64,000 nt of DNA, taken from assembly GCA_937944855.1 (NCBI GenBank), contig CALFAY010000021.1, forward strand, positions 102,286-166,285. The letters are read 5' to 3'. The position numbers and the translations under genes were made by a program. The stretch is from an uncultured Planctomycetota bacterium. GTDB taxonomy: Bacteria; Planctomycetota; Planctomycetia; Gemmatales; HRBIN36. The notes under the pieces were generated by a model. It saw only the letters and a list, made by a program, of their open reading frames with translations. It was not told where the DNA came from and did not search any database. This document shows, in pieces, positions 44,673 through 53,696 of the stretch; positions within the stretch are counted from its first letter, which is position 1; each line of letters begins with the position of its first letter.

Positions 44673-45919
44673 ACCCGCGCCTCCGCCTCGCTCATCTGGA
44701 GTTCATGGACCAAGGCCCGCAGGAACGGCTCGGCATCGGTGACCACGCCCACGGTCTGGATGCTGCCGCGGTCCATCAGCTTGGTCACGGTCGAAGGGTT
44801 GATGTCCACGCAGGCGACCTTGACCCAGGCCGGCAGCAGATTGCCCGTGGCGATGGAGTGCAGGGCCGTGGCGATCATGAGGCAGAAGCCCACGCCGGTG
44901 CGGATCTGCTCCCGCATCCTGTCCTGGGCTTCGAGGACATCGGTGATGACCTCGGGCAACGGCCCATCGTCCCGGATGCTGCCGGCCAGGACGAAGGGGA
45001 TCCCGTGCGTGACGCAGTCGTGCATGATGCCGGAACGCAACACGCCGCGTTCCACCGCCCGCTTGATACCGCCGACCCGGCGAATGGTGTTGATGGCCCG
45101 CAGATGATGTTGATGCCCCTCCTCCGCAGGAAGCCCGCGATCCATCCACACGCCCAGGCTGGTGCCGAAGAGGGCCTGTTCGATGTCATGGGTGGCCAGG
45201 GCGTTCCCTGCGAACAGGATGTTGATCAGACCACGGCGGATCAGCCAGCACAGATGCTCGACGCCGCCGGTGTGGACGACGGCAGGGCCGAGCACGGCGA
45301 GAACCTTCTGACCAACCTCCCGGGTGCGGCGCATAGCATGGGCGATTTCCCGGACCGTGACTGTCTTGGGCTTCTCGCTGCTGACCGGGCTGGACATGAA
45401 CTCGAAGAGGCTTTTGCGGATGCCCGATTCCCCCGCCAGCACCCGCACGCCGCGATGCCCGATCACGATCCGGTCGCCGCGGCGGACCCGGACCATGGGA
45501 ATGGTTGTAGCGAAGCGCCGCTCCGGTTCGACCAGGATGCCGCAATCCATCTCCATGTTCTCGACATCTACCCATTCCCCTTGCAGGCGGACCTGGGTCC
45601 GATGGTTGGTGGTGCTGTAGAAGTTCTCCGGAAAGGCCCCGTCCATGTCGGCTGCCAGCCATTGGCAGTCTTCCGAGACGACGGGAACGGCTCCGTGGTC
45701 GTGGATGGCATCGAGGATTTCCCGCAACGCCTGCTCCGTGGGTGCGCGGACCTCGATGCGGGCCCGGCTCGGATCGACCTGTCGCTGGCCGATCTGGATT
45801 TCCTTCAGTTCGTAGGTCCCCCCGTGCATCAGGATTTCATCGAGGACCTTGGGAAGGATCAAGGAGTCGATGATGTGCCCTTCGAGCAGGACTTCCTCGT
45901 GAAACGGGTAGGCGGTCAT
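44669..45919 (-). CDS. LOR/SDH-domain protein, archaeal-type ornithine cyclodeaminase (TIGR00300-like)
   Basis: A 416-residue protein: VLLEGHIIDSLILPKVLDEI, YELKEIQIGQRQVDPSRARIEV, FYSTTNHRTQVRL, then a Rossmann-like part with VLGPAVVHTGG, LFAGNALATHDIEQALFGTSLG and VACVDINPSTVTKLMDRGS. It corresponds to the C-terminal domain of AgrE/ArgZ and to the archaeal ornithine cyclodeaminase that makes proline from ornithine. It overlaps the guanidine-hydrolase gene by four bases, so the two products are made together: arginine to ornithine to proline, releasing ammonia. Confidence 0.85.
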   Translation of the reverse strand: MTAYPFHEEVLLEGHIIDSLILPKVLDEILMHGGTYELKEIQIGQRQVDPSRARIEVRAPTEQALREILDAIHDHGAVPVVSEDCQWLAADMDGAFPENFYSTTNHRTQVRLQGEWVDVENMEMDCGILVEPERRFATTIPMVRVRRGDRIVIGHRGVRVLAGESGIRKSLFEFMSSPVSSEKPKTVTVREIAHAMRRTREVGQKVLAVLGPAVVHTGGVEHLCWLIRRGLINILFAGNALATHDIEQALFGTSLGVWMDRGLPAEEGHQHHLRAINTIRRVGGIKRAVERGVLRSGIMHDCVTHGIPFVLAGSIRDDGPLPEVITDVLEAQDRMREQIRTGVGFCLMIATALHSIATGNLLPAWVKVACVDINPSTVTKLMDRGSIQTVGVVTDAEPFLRALVHELQMSEAEARV

Positions 45920-46012
45920 GACGCCTCCAGGTGCCGTGGGGTGGCCGACCCTCGGACTCGAGCCGGGATCTCGCCGGAAACCGTTGCCGACGCCTCCCGG
46001 CCGATCCCGCGA

Positions 46013-46732
46013 TCAGGGCAGCGGCTGCGTCAGTTCGGCGACGTTTCCGGTGCCGGTGCGGAAAACCTCGATCGACATGCGCTTGGCCTGTTCGGGAAGC
46101 GGGCTTCGACGGATCTGCTGCACGAGGTCCTCCAGGTCGTAGGCCACGCGCTTCAGTTCGATCCGGCCGTCCTGCCAAATAGCATAGGAAGCCCGGGGGT
46201 CGCCGTCGCGGGGCTGGCCCACACTGCCGGGATTGATGACCGTTCGTCCCGAAACAGAGAGGACATAGGGCAAGTGGGTATGGCCGACTACGACGAAATC
46301 CGCGTCCACCCCCGCCAGACGCCTGGCCCACAACTCCGGATCGGCCGGGGCGTACTCGTCCAGCGGATCACGCGGAGTTCCGTGGACGAGCAGGAACCGA
46401 GCGTCGCCCAGGGTCACATATCGGGTAGCTGGTTGGCCAGCCAGGAAACGGATTTCCTCGGCCCGAAGCAACTGACAGCTGAGTTGCCGGGTACTGTGGG
46501 TTAGATACTTCAGCCCGTTTCGTCCATTGGTGGCAGCCCGCTGGGCGACCGCGTGGTCGTGGTTTCCCCGGACGGAGAAGGAGGCATGAAGCCGAACCCA
46601 CTCCAGACATTCCCGCGGTTGCGGCCCGTAGTCCACCAAGTCGCCGACGAACAGGCAGCGGTCGTAGTCTTCGTCGATCGCCTGAAGTGCTGGCCAATTG
46701 CCGTGAATATCCGCCAACAGAAGGATTCTCAT
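46013..46732 (-). CDS. Metallophosphoesterase (YfcE/MJ0936-like)
   Basis: About 239 residues from ATG 46732. It has the calcineurin-like motifs LLADIHGN (D-x-H), FVGDLVDYGP (GD), VRGNHDHAV (GNH[DE]), LVHGTP and VVGHTHLPYV (GHTH), with NPGSVGQPRDGDPRASYAI typical of YfcE-type phosphodiesterases. It binds two metal ions and likely cleaves small phosphodiesters. It starts the minus-strand series that includes the AgrE-like pair, 93 bases downstream. Confidence 0.93.
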   Translation of the reverse strand: MRILLLADIHGNWPALQAIDEDYDRCLFVGDLVDYGPQPRECLEWVRLHASFSVRGNHDHAVAQRAATNGRNGLKYLTHSTRQLSCQLLRAEEIRFLAGQPATRYVTLGDARFLLVHGTPRDPLDEYAPADPELWARRLAGVDADFVVVGHTHLPYVLSVSGRTVINPGSVGQPRDGDPRASYAIWQDGRIELKRVAYDLEDLVQQIRRSPLPEQAKRMSIEVFRTGTGNVAELTQPLP

Positions 46733-47049
46733 GATCCGCGTCGCACTTCGGTCGGTCTTTCCTTGCGGGAAGGACCGAAGGAAACCTGGGAATCTTCGCA
46801 ATTTCAGCGGCTGGGCGACGAATTGGATATAAGCCCCCTTGACGCCCCTGTCAAATGTGCGGTAAAAGAGATTTTAATGGTAGTTCGCTAATCGGGAACG
46901 GGTTCTTCGCCATCACCGCGGGCTTGGCATCGAGCCGAAGCAGGAAGACCTTCGGATTGTACGTCGGACGGAATACCGGATTGCTTATCATCCAAAATCC
47001 CAAACGTCGCCCGCAGTGTCCTTATGACTGCTCATACCGGAGACGTACG

Positions 47050-47352
47050 ATGAAGCTGGAACGGCCTACGAAGCGCATGACTCTGCGTGAGCTTCTGACT
47101 CACGCCGAGAAATGCACCCGCGACCTGATCGAACATTACCAAGCCAACGTCTTGCCGCAGACCTCCGAGTTTCGCGATCTCAATCGGCCGGTACGCCGCC
47201 GCAGTCACTATCCGACCGTCCTGGCACTCTACAACGCTCTCAACCGCCTGGAGGAATCTAATAAGGAAGCTATGGAAGGCACCGACTATTTGCTTGAACA
47301 GCTTCAGCAGATTTTGGAAAGTGCCAGTCGCGAGGTCGCCAGCCGGATCTGA
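47050..47352 (+). CDS. Hypothetical helical protein
   Basis: A 100-residue protein from ATG 47050. It is rich in charged helices (LRELLTHAEKCTRDLIEHYQ, TDYLLEQLQQILESASREV) and has no signal peptide or recognised domain. The 250 bases upstream hold no other gene. Probably real by codon use; function unknown. Confidence 0.55.
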   Translation: MKLERPTKRMTLRELLTHAEKCTRDLIEHYQANVLPQTSEFRDLNRPVRRRSHYPTVLALYNALNRLEESNKEAMEGTDYLLEQLQQILESASREVASRI

Positions 47353-47445
47353 AACCACCATCCCTTCCTTCCTTAAACGCCGGAGCAGGGGGAGGAACCC
47401 GTTTCCCGCCAGCGCTGTGCGAAGCCTTCCCATTTTCGGAAGTGG

Positions 47446-48771
47446 TCATTGCTTCGGCGGAATCAGCTTCAAAGTCCGGGCGATGCGGCGTGCTTCGGGA
47501 GCCAGTTCCGCGTCGAGTCTGGTCGGCCACCGACCCATGAAGGTCGCTCCGCCGAACCGTTGCCGGTTCACCAGGTAGTGCAGCGTCCAAGGTTTCTTGT
47601 CGATTTCCCCTTCAAAAGCGAACTCTTCCAGGCTTCCGGCCGGATGGTCCAGGGACCGGATCGGCAGCTCCCGGGAGAGATGCACGCCATGTTTGGCCAG
47701 GGCCTTGCGGGCTTCGTTGCGGAAGTCGGTGCCGCTCGGCGTCTGGGACAACGGCTCCAGCGTGATGGCAATGCCCCCGCCCTGCGGTTCATCGAGAAGA
47801 ATCTGGCGGGCATCCGCCTTACGGACGGTCCAGCGTCGGGAGTAGATGAACTCGACACCCAGGGCCGGTTCGCGGAACAGCAGCAGGGTGTTCTCTTCGT
47901 TCGGCTCCGTGGTAAGGCCGCGAATCCGATCGTCGCTCAAAGCACTGCCGACTTCAAGACGGCGAGTCAGAGTAAACCGGCCATCGACGCGGCCTTGCGG
48001 CTTGTTTTCCTTGTCGAGCAGCCAACTGGTGCCGTCGAGGTAGATCGAGGCCAGAAATCGGCGGTCCAGATCGAAAAGGAAGTAACCGTCCAAATCCTGG
48101 CGGTTGGGTCCGTCCTCGTTGTAACCCTGAACCGTGCCGCTGAGCCGAACCCTGGCGATGCGACTGCCGTTTCGCTCTTGAACATCTTGCAGACGGCACT
48201 GAATTTGTCCTCCGGTGATCTCGTCCAGATCGGTCAATTCCTGGACGGCAGATCGGGCTGCAATCCATTGGTCCCCGACGCGGACCGGCTTGCCGGGCAG
48301 CAGTCCTCGCAAGGCCGGAACGAACACGTCGGTTCGTACCCGGTCGATCTCGCTCCACATCAGCGGGCCGTCTGGGCTGAACGGAACCTCGGTCTGTTCG
48401 AGACGCAGAATAACCATCCGCCGCACTTCGGGACGCAACCGGCTTTCCTGAAGCTGGTCGCCGATCTTGCGGCGGAAGTCGAGCCGGTCGTAGTTCCGCA
48501 GGGTCCGTGTCGCGGGAACTTGGTCGGTTTCCCCGCTCAGGATGCGTTCGTCGTACTCCACGCTAGCCGTGCCGTTGATGGTCAGGGTCTGTCCCGGCGT
48601 GTCCTTTTTCGAGGAAGGCAGTTGCAGACTGCCCGTCAGATCAACCCGGCTGCTGACGTGGTACTGGTATCCCGCCGGAAACTTTTCTTCGAGCGGGTAG
48701 GTTTCCGTGGAAAAAGCGGTTGAACCAAGGGCCGTCAACAGCGCAGCCATCAAGCAGCGAATCGACTTCAT
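47446..48771 (-). CDS. Exported protein of unknown function, planctomycete type
   Basis: A 441-residue protein starting at 48771, where a signal peptide appears (IRCLMAALLTALGSTAFS). The body is beta-rich: YQYHVSSRVDLTGSLQL, DQWIAARSAVQEL, RLSGTVQGYNEDG, GYFLFDLDRRFLASIYLDG, and a C-terminal part with DHPAGSLEEFAFEGEIDKKPWTLHYL. The alternation of strands resembles large periplasmic carrier or surface proteins of planctomycetes. No catalytic motif is seen. Confidence 0.75.
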   Translation of the reverse strand: MKSIRCLMAALLTALGSTAFSTETYPLEEKFPAGYQYHVSSRVDLTGSLQLPSSKKDTPGQTLTINGTASVEYDERILSGETDQVPATRTLRNYDRLDFRRKIGDQLQESRLRPEVRRMVILRLEQTEVPFSPDGPLMWSEIDRVRTDVFVPALRGLLPGKPVRVGDQWIAARSAVQELTDLDEITGGQIQCRLQDVQERNGSRIARVRLSGTVQGYNEDGPNRQDLDGYFLFDLDRRFLASIYLDGTSWLLDKENKPQGRVDGRFTLTRRLEVGSALSDDRIRGLTTEPNEENTLLLFREPALGVEFIYSRRWTVRKADARQILLDEPQGGGIAITLEPLSQTPSGTDFRNEARKALAKHGVHLSRELPIRSLDHPAGSLEEFAFEGEIDKKPWTLHYLVNRQRFGGATFMGRWPTRLDAELAPEARRIARTLKLIPPKQ

Positions 48772-49413
48772 GGCCAAGTCATCCCAGATTGGAACCTGTG
48801 CCGCACTCCATTCTACCCTCGACCTTCCTTCTGGAAGGCGATGCCCTTTCGGCACTCCGCCCGGTTTGGCAAACCGGGTCTGCCGGTTGTGCGGTGTAGG
48901 CGCGTTCGATCACCGAACCGAGGCAAGCTGGACAACCTCTCCGGGTGATGCCGACAGCCGAGGCCGCGAACTCATGTGAGCCTGGCAATGATGCCCCAAT
49001 CCCACAGACAGCACAGAGGCGAAGGTCAGATTTGATGTCGAGCTTAGGAACGCATAGGAGAAGGCGGCCGATCTCGGCGACGCTGACCCGCACCTCGCCC
49101 AGTGCGGCCATCGCCAGGGCGGACAGGGTTTTGCTCTCGCTTCGGCGTAAGCCACAGCACAAACCTTACAGACGGCCAAGCCAGTGCTTCCGTGCGCTTC
49201 ACGACGGTTCCCTCCTGTGTCAATCGGACCGGTCTGGTTTGCAGAAATCATGTACCGAAAAACGCTTGGCAGGGAACCGGCGGTTTTTCAGCACCCGACC
49301 CGAAACTGGTATGGGTCAGTCCTCCGGCTCATTGACGGACGTTTCTGGGTGCGGTAGCATGGGCCTTAGAAGGGAGGCAAGAATGTCCCTGATTCATGGA
49401 CTGGATGTGACAG
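48772..49413. other. Intergenic region of about 640 bases, no confident gene
   Basis: Only overlapping open frames with poor composition. Minus-strand frames near 48.8-49.2 kb contain CAVC and CPAC pairs split between two phases, so a decayed small protein cannot be excluded. The hairpin at its right end suggests that some transcript reads through here. Confidence 0.3.
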
Positions 49414-49448
49414 CCCCGCGGCGATCCAACGCCAGCGGGGTTTTGTTT
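49414..49448 (+). terminator. Rho-independent terminator upstream of uspA
   Basis: CCCCGC (49414-49419) pairs with GCGGGG (49435-49440), extended inward by GGCG/CGCC with one bulged base, then TTTTGTTTT. Confidence 0.7.
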
Positions 49449-49492
49449 TGACTTCCGCGGGCTGAATGCGGCCCGCAAGAACCGGAGAAGCG

Positions 49493-49954
49493 ATGGAGCT
49501 GCAATTCAAGACGGTCCTGTGTCCGGTCGATTTCTCCGACACCGCCCGGGAAGCGCTCCGCCTGGCTGACGCTCTGACTCGGGCCAGCAACGGGCGGCTG
49601 ATCGTTCTGTTCGTCGGTGCGCCGGCCCTGATGGTTACCGACGGCGTCATGGCCGCTCCTGCTTTGGGCACAGAAGAACCCGACCCGGACAGCCTCAAGG
49701 GCCAGTTGCGGGAATTCGTCAAGCCTGTCATCGGCGAAAATGTTGAGCTGCGAATTGACTACGGCAACGCTGCCGAGGAGATTCTGGAGCATGCCGATCA
49801 GTGTCACGCTGATCTGATCGTCATGGGTACGCATGGCCGGACGGGCTTGGGACGACTCCTTTTGGGCAGCGTCGCCGAGCATGTGCTTCGTCGGGCCAGG
49901 TGTCCGGTACTGTTGGTCAAAGGCTCCAGCACTTCGCAAGCGGCTTCAGCATAG
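49493..49954 (+). CDS. Universal stress protein (UspA family)
   Basis: A 153-residue Usp domain from ATG 49493 (CGGAG upstream). It has KTVLCPVDFSDTAREALRLADAL and the ATP-binding signature MGTHGRTGLGRLLLGSVAEHVLRRARCPVLLVK (G-2x-G-9x-G-S/T), so it belongs to the ATP-binding subgroup. The following small gene is a partner by position only. Confidence 0.95.
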   Translation: MELQFKTVLCPVDFSDTAREALRLADALTRASNGRLIVLFVGAPALMVTDGVMAAPALGTEEPDPDSLKGQLREFVKPVIGENVELRIDYGNAAEEILEHADQCHADLIVMGTHGRTGLGRLLLGSVAEHVLRRARCPVLLVKGSSTSQAASA

Positions 49955-50013
49955 GGAAGGAAACTTTGTCAGGCAGTGTTCAGGGCGCACGGGGATTGAT
50001 GGAGAATAGAGCC

Positions 50014-50286
50014 ATGGCGTCGGCAACTTTCAAGGAAGGAAGCATGACTTCGACTAGTCAGAGCCGTGCCTGCAAGGCACCGGACCGAGAACTTCTCGAC
50101 GAACTTGAGATGCGGGTGCAATCCTGTCTGGGAGGCCGCGTGCAAGATCTTCGCATCTTTTACCTGGAAGGCGGGTTGGTTCTACGAGGTCGCTCCCACA
50201 GCTATTACGCCAAGCAAATGGCCCAGCACCATGCTCAGGAGTTTTCGGAACTCCCAATCCGGGCCAACGAGATCGAGGTCATCTGA
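50014..50286 (+). CDS. Small BON-like domain protein
   Basis: About 90 residues; the start could also be 50044. The domain LLDELEMRVQSCLGGRVQDLRIFYLEGGLVLRGRSHSYYAKQMAQHHAQE...IRANEIEVI follows the BON pattern of strand-helix-strand. No signal peptide, so it is cytoplasmic. It lies 59 bases after uspA and may share its transcript. Confidence 0.7.
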   Translation: MASATFKEGSMTSTSQSRACKAPDRELLDELEMRVQSCLGGRVQDLRIFYLEGGLVLRGRSHSYYAKQMAQHHAQEFSELPIRANEIEVI

Positions 50287-50318
50287 AGGGTTTCGGGACT
50301 CCCGACCCCGGAAGCTGC

Positions 50319-52088
50319 TCAGTTTCGCAAACGGGTGCTTGTTCTCCCGAACCGAGCCAGGGGATTTTCCGGCAATCCGTTTGAGTCCGTGGCTCCGTAC
50401 TGATCCAGAAGTAGTTCCGAGGAGTGTATTGGCGGACGATTGCTGACCAGGACGATTTCCTGATTGGCCATGAAGTCCCAGGCAGCGGCCAAGACTGCGA
50501 CCGGACCTTCGATCCTCGAAGCGAATTGGTCCCAGCTACCACGCGGCGTGACCAGGTAGGTTTGCTTGACGCTGTGCAAATGGTCGATGGCGGCCCGTGG
50601 GCTGTCCAAACGTGCAATGTGCCTCTGCGTGTACCAGACAAGACTCGGTTGATAAAAGTCCAGGCACGCGATTTCTACTTCGTCTTCCACCTGATGACGC
50701 ACCACTGCTTGAGCCAAGGCGTAAGGGGCACGTTGACGAGCCACTATTCCCGGACCCGTGGCCGCCAGCCCACCTACGGTGATGACCGAAGCGACTGCCA
50801 CGCACGCCACCGCCGCCCAACGTCGCTCCCTATTAACCAACCAGGCTGACAGGCACCCCGCGGACAGAAGCACGAATCCCAGGGGAACCAATTGGAGAAG
50901 CTCTGGAAAGGTCCGTCCTTCCAAAGGAATCTGCGGTATCTTACCAGCGGCAACGATCAACCCGGCGGTGATCGCCGCCCCCATCAGCGAACAAAGAACG
51001 AACCCGAGCACCATCCAAATTCCTGGCAAGCCGATTTTGCCGTCGGCCCATCGGGTCAGAAAGCGAGCCGTCAACAACGCGACCGCTGGAAATGCGGGCA
51101 GGGTGTAATTGGGCAGCTTGGTTCCCGCCAGGGAAAAGAACACAAACCACACCCCGATCCAGCACCAGAGGAGACGATAAGCTGACGCCCCACTACCGGC
51201 CGTCGCCGATGTTTCTGAGCAATCGTTTGCCATCCGGCGTCCTGTGCTCGACCAGACGGTCGCACCGAGGAACGCTGACCACGGAGAGAAAGTGACGAGA
51301 AAAACCAACGGGTGATAAAACACTGATCCGGCATGTCCTTCCATCGGTTGCTGGAAGCGTTCGACGTGATGTTTCCAGAAAAAGCCGCGGAGGAACGCTC
51401 CCTTGGTTTCGATGCCGACTGCAACATACCAGGGCAAAGCCACGAGGCAAAACAAAACCACTCCCCATAGCAGCCGCCTGTCCCACAGCAGGTGCAGCCG
51501 TCGTTCCCATAGTAAGAACAACGTCAGAATGGTCATGGGCAGCAATAAACCGACGGCCCCCTTGGCAAGCACTGCCAGGGCCATGGTCAGTCCGCATCCG
51601 ATCAGCCAGCCCCGCCCCCCGGCGGAGGAGCTGATCCAGAACACAAGCATCGTCGCGGCCACCCAGAAAATCAGCAGTGCATCGGGTGTTGCCGCCCGGG
51701 AGGAGACGCAGAACATGACGCTGGTGCTGAGCACGATTCCCGCCAGGATCCCGGTTTTGGCATCGAACATTCTTCGTCCTAGTTCGGATGTCACCAACAG
51801 TGTGCCGATACCGAACACGGTTGAGCCGAGCCGAGCCGCGAAGTCGCTGACGCCGATCAAGCCGTAAAAGATCATCATGATCCAGTACAGCAGAGCCGGT
51901 TTGTCAGAGCGCAAGGCAAAATTGAAGGTCGGCACAACCCAGTTGCCGGAGTCGAACATCTCCCGAGCGCATTCGGCGTTGTGGGCTTCGTCCACGTCCC
52001 ACAACGAACAGGCACCCGAGCCTGGCAAAAAAAGCAAGAAACCCACAACGATCAGCAACAGAAAGAGTGAAAGTCGGTTTGCGATCAT
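50319..52088 (-). CDS. Family 39 glycosyltransferase (ArnT-like, multi-pass membrane)
   Basis: About 589 residues from ATG 52088 (AGGGA eight bases upstream; an ATG at 52136 lacks an RBS). It has around ten transmembrane helices. The first periplasmic loop carries the GT39/ArnT acidic motif, WDVDEAHNAECAREMFDSGNWVVP, and NFALRSDKPALLYW. These enzymes move a sugar from a polyprenyl phosphate to an acceptor at the outer face of the membrane, such as lipid A or protein. The C-terminal ~130 residues form a soluble domain. Confidence 0.9.
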   Translation of the reverse strand: MIANRLSLFLLLIVVGFLLFLPGSGACSLWDVDEAHNAECAREMFDSGNWVVPTFNFALRSDKPALLYWIMMIFYGLIGVSDFAARLGSTVFGIGTLLVTSELGRRMFDAKTGILAGIVLSTSVMFCVSSRAATPDALLIFWVAATMLVFWISSSAGGRGWLIGCGLTMALAVLAKGAVGLLLPMTILTLFLLWERRLHLLWDRRLLWGVVLFCLVALPWYVAVGIETKGAFLRGFFWKHHVERFQQPMEGHAGSVFYHPLVFLVTFSPWSAFLGATVWSSTGRRMANDCSETSATAGSGASAYRLLWCWIGVWFVFFSLAGTKLPNYTLPAFPAVALLTARFLTRWADGKIGLPGIWMVLGFVLCSLMGAAITAGLIVAAGKIPQIPLEGRTFPELLQLVPLGFVLLSAGCLSAWLVNRERRWAAVACVAVASVITVGGLAATGPGIVARQRAPYALAQAVVRHQVEDEVEIACLDFYQPSLVWYTQRHIARLDSPRAAIDHLHSVKQTYLVTPRGSWDQFASRIEGPVAVLAAAWDFMANQEIVLVSNRPPIHSSELLLDQYGATDSNGLPENPLARFGRTSTRLRN

Positions 52089-52287
52089 GACCGGCGTCCC
52101 TGCCGATAGCGGTTGGCCCTTCTTGGCGGGCGGCATTGTACCGTTTAGGTTTCTGTTGAGCGACGTCAGTTCACGGGATCAAGTCCCCATCGCCGCCCTG
52201 GACTCGTTTCCCAAGGCAGCCTGGAAACTCGTAGAATACTTTCGCAGAAACGATGGCATCTTTCGATCCCGCGGGGGAGAACAGGAC

Positions 52288-53613
52288 ATGAAGCGTCATC
52301 GGTGCCTGGTGCTGGTTGTGGTTTCGGCTGTAAGCGGGGTCGTGGTTCGCGCCGACGAATGGCCGCAGTGGATGGGGCCGAAGCGAGACAATGTCTGGCG
52401 GGAGACGGGCATTCTCGAAAAGTTCCCGGTTGATGGCCCGAAAGTGCTGTGGCGACAGCCCGTCGGGGGAGGTTACGCTGGTCCGGCCGTCGCCGCTGGC
52501 CGGGTTTTCGTTCACGATTATCTGACGGACGGCGATGTTCGGCGGCTCAGTTCGCCGGTGTCTCGGGCCAACCTCCAGGGGAAGGAGCGGGTTCTGTGCT
52601 TTGACGCCCGCACTGGCCAGCAGCTGTGGAATTACGAGTACGACTGCCCGTATCACATCTCTTATCCCGCGGGACCGCGATGCACGCCGGTGGTGCACGA
52701 AGGCAAAGTCTGGACCTTGGGGGCCGAGGGGCATCTCCATTGCCTGGAAGCCGCCACCGGCAAAGTACTTTGGGCGAAGAACCTCAAGGAGGCGTACAAC
52801 GTCGAGTCCCCGATGTGGGGCTTTTGCAGCCATCCACTCATCGATGGGAAAAAACTCATCACGTTAGCCGGGGGCGACGGCAGTGTAGCCATCGCTCTCG
52901 ACAAGGACACAGGGCAGGAGATCTGGCGAGCGCTGTCTGCTCGGGAACCGGGATACTGTCCGCCCGTGATCATCGAACACGGCGGGAAACGCCAGTTGAT
53001 CATTTGGCACAGCGAAGCCATTTGCAGCCTGGATCCGGAGACTGCCAGTCTGTACTGGGAAATCCCCTTGAAGCCGAACTATGGCATGTCCATTGCCGCT
53101 CCGCGTCTCCTTGGAGACCTCCTTTTTGCCGGGGGGATCGGAAACGTGTGTGCATGCTTACGCCTGGCCAAGGACCGCCCCGCTGCCGAAGTGCTGTGGC
53201 GAGGAGATCGCGACTCGGGCATTTATCCGGCCAACAGTACGCCGCATTTGGAAGAGGAAACCATCTATGGGTGCGATTGCCAGGCAGGCACCCTGCGGGC
53301 AGTAAATCTGGCCGACGGCAAACGCTTGTGGGAGACACTGGAACCGACGACCGGCGGGCGTCGGGGCAGTCACGGGACGGCATTTCTGGTTAAGAACGGG
53401 AACCGTTTTTTCCTGTTGAGCGAAACCGGCCACCTCATCGTTGCTCGGCTGACACGCGACGGTTATGAGGAAATCAGCCGGGCGAAGATTCTGGATCCAA
53501 CCGGCACATGGTCCGGCCGCGACGTGCTGTGGAGCGCGCCAGCATATGCGTACAAATGCTGCTTTGCCCGCAACGATAAGGAGCTGGTTTGCATTTCTCT
53601 GGCCGCGGAATGA
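52288..53613 (+). CDS. Secreted PQQ-like beta-propeller protein
   Basis: A 441-residue protein with a signal peptide (CLVLVVVSAVSGVVVRA) and the opening DEWPQWMGPKRDNVWRETG. Propeller repeats include RVLCFDARTGQQLWNYEY, LHCLEAATGKVLWAKNL and VAIALDKDTGQEIWRAL. It is a divergent paralog of the gene at 38.1 kb. It ends seven bases before the tRNA-Arg gene. Catalytic function unproven. Confidence 0.9.
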   Translation: MKRHRCLVLVVVSAVSGVVVRADEWPQWMGPKRDNVWRETGILEKFPVDGPKVLWRQPVGGGYAGPAVAAGRVFVHDYLTDGDVRRLSSPVSRANLQGKERVLCFDARTGQQLWNYEYDCPYHISYPAGPRCTPVVHEGKVWTLGAEGHLHCLEAATGKVLWAKNLKEAYNVESPMWGFCSHPLIDGKKLITLAGGDGSVAIALDKDTGQEIWRALSAREPGYCPPVIIEHGGKRQLIIWHSEAICSLDPETASLYWEIPLKPNYGMSIAAPRLLGDLLFAGGIGNVCACLRLAKDRPAAEVLWRGDRDSGIYPANSTPHLEEETIYGCDCQAGTLRAVNLADGKRLWETLEPTTGGRRGSHGTAFLVKNGNRFFLLSETGHLIVARLTRDGYEEISRAKILDPTGTWSGRDVLWSAPAYAYKCCFARNDKELVCISLAAE

Positions 53614-53619
53614 CATCAG

Positions 53620-53692
53620 GCCCCCGTAGCTCAGTGGATAGAGCACCGGTTTCCTAAACCGGGTGTCGCAGGTTCGATTCCTGCCGGGGGTA
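53620..53692 (+). tRNA. tRNA-Arg (anticodon CCT)
   Basis: A 73-nt cloverleaf: acceptor GCCCCCG (53620-53626) with CGGGGGT (53685-53691, one G-U pair), D arm GCTCAGTGGATAGAGC, anticodon stem CCGGT/ACCGG with loop TTCCTAA, T arm GCAGG-TTCGATT-CCTGC. The anticodon CCT reads AGG codons. CCA is not encoded. A decayed integrase lies against its 3' end, so the gene is an integration site. Confidence 0.97.
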
Positions 53693-53696
53693 GTTG

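Noticed and set aside
40710..45107. A plus-strand open frame of 1465 codons
   Set aside because: It lies antisense to larC, recJ and the AgrE-like pair, all of which have full family motifs. Its own product is low-complexity Arg/Gln/His-rich sequence typical of a GC-rich shadow frame.
48779..49251. Small minus-strand Cys-rich protein
   Set aside because: The CxxC pairs lie in two different phases, there is no RBS or consistent start, and no family pattern. Kept only as a remark on the intergenic region.
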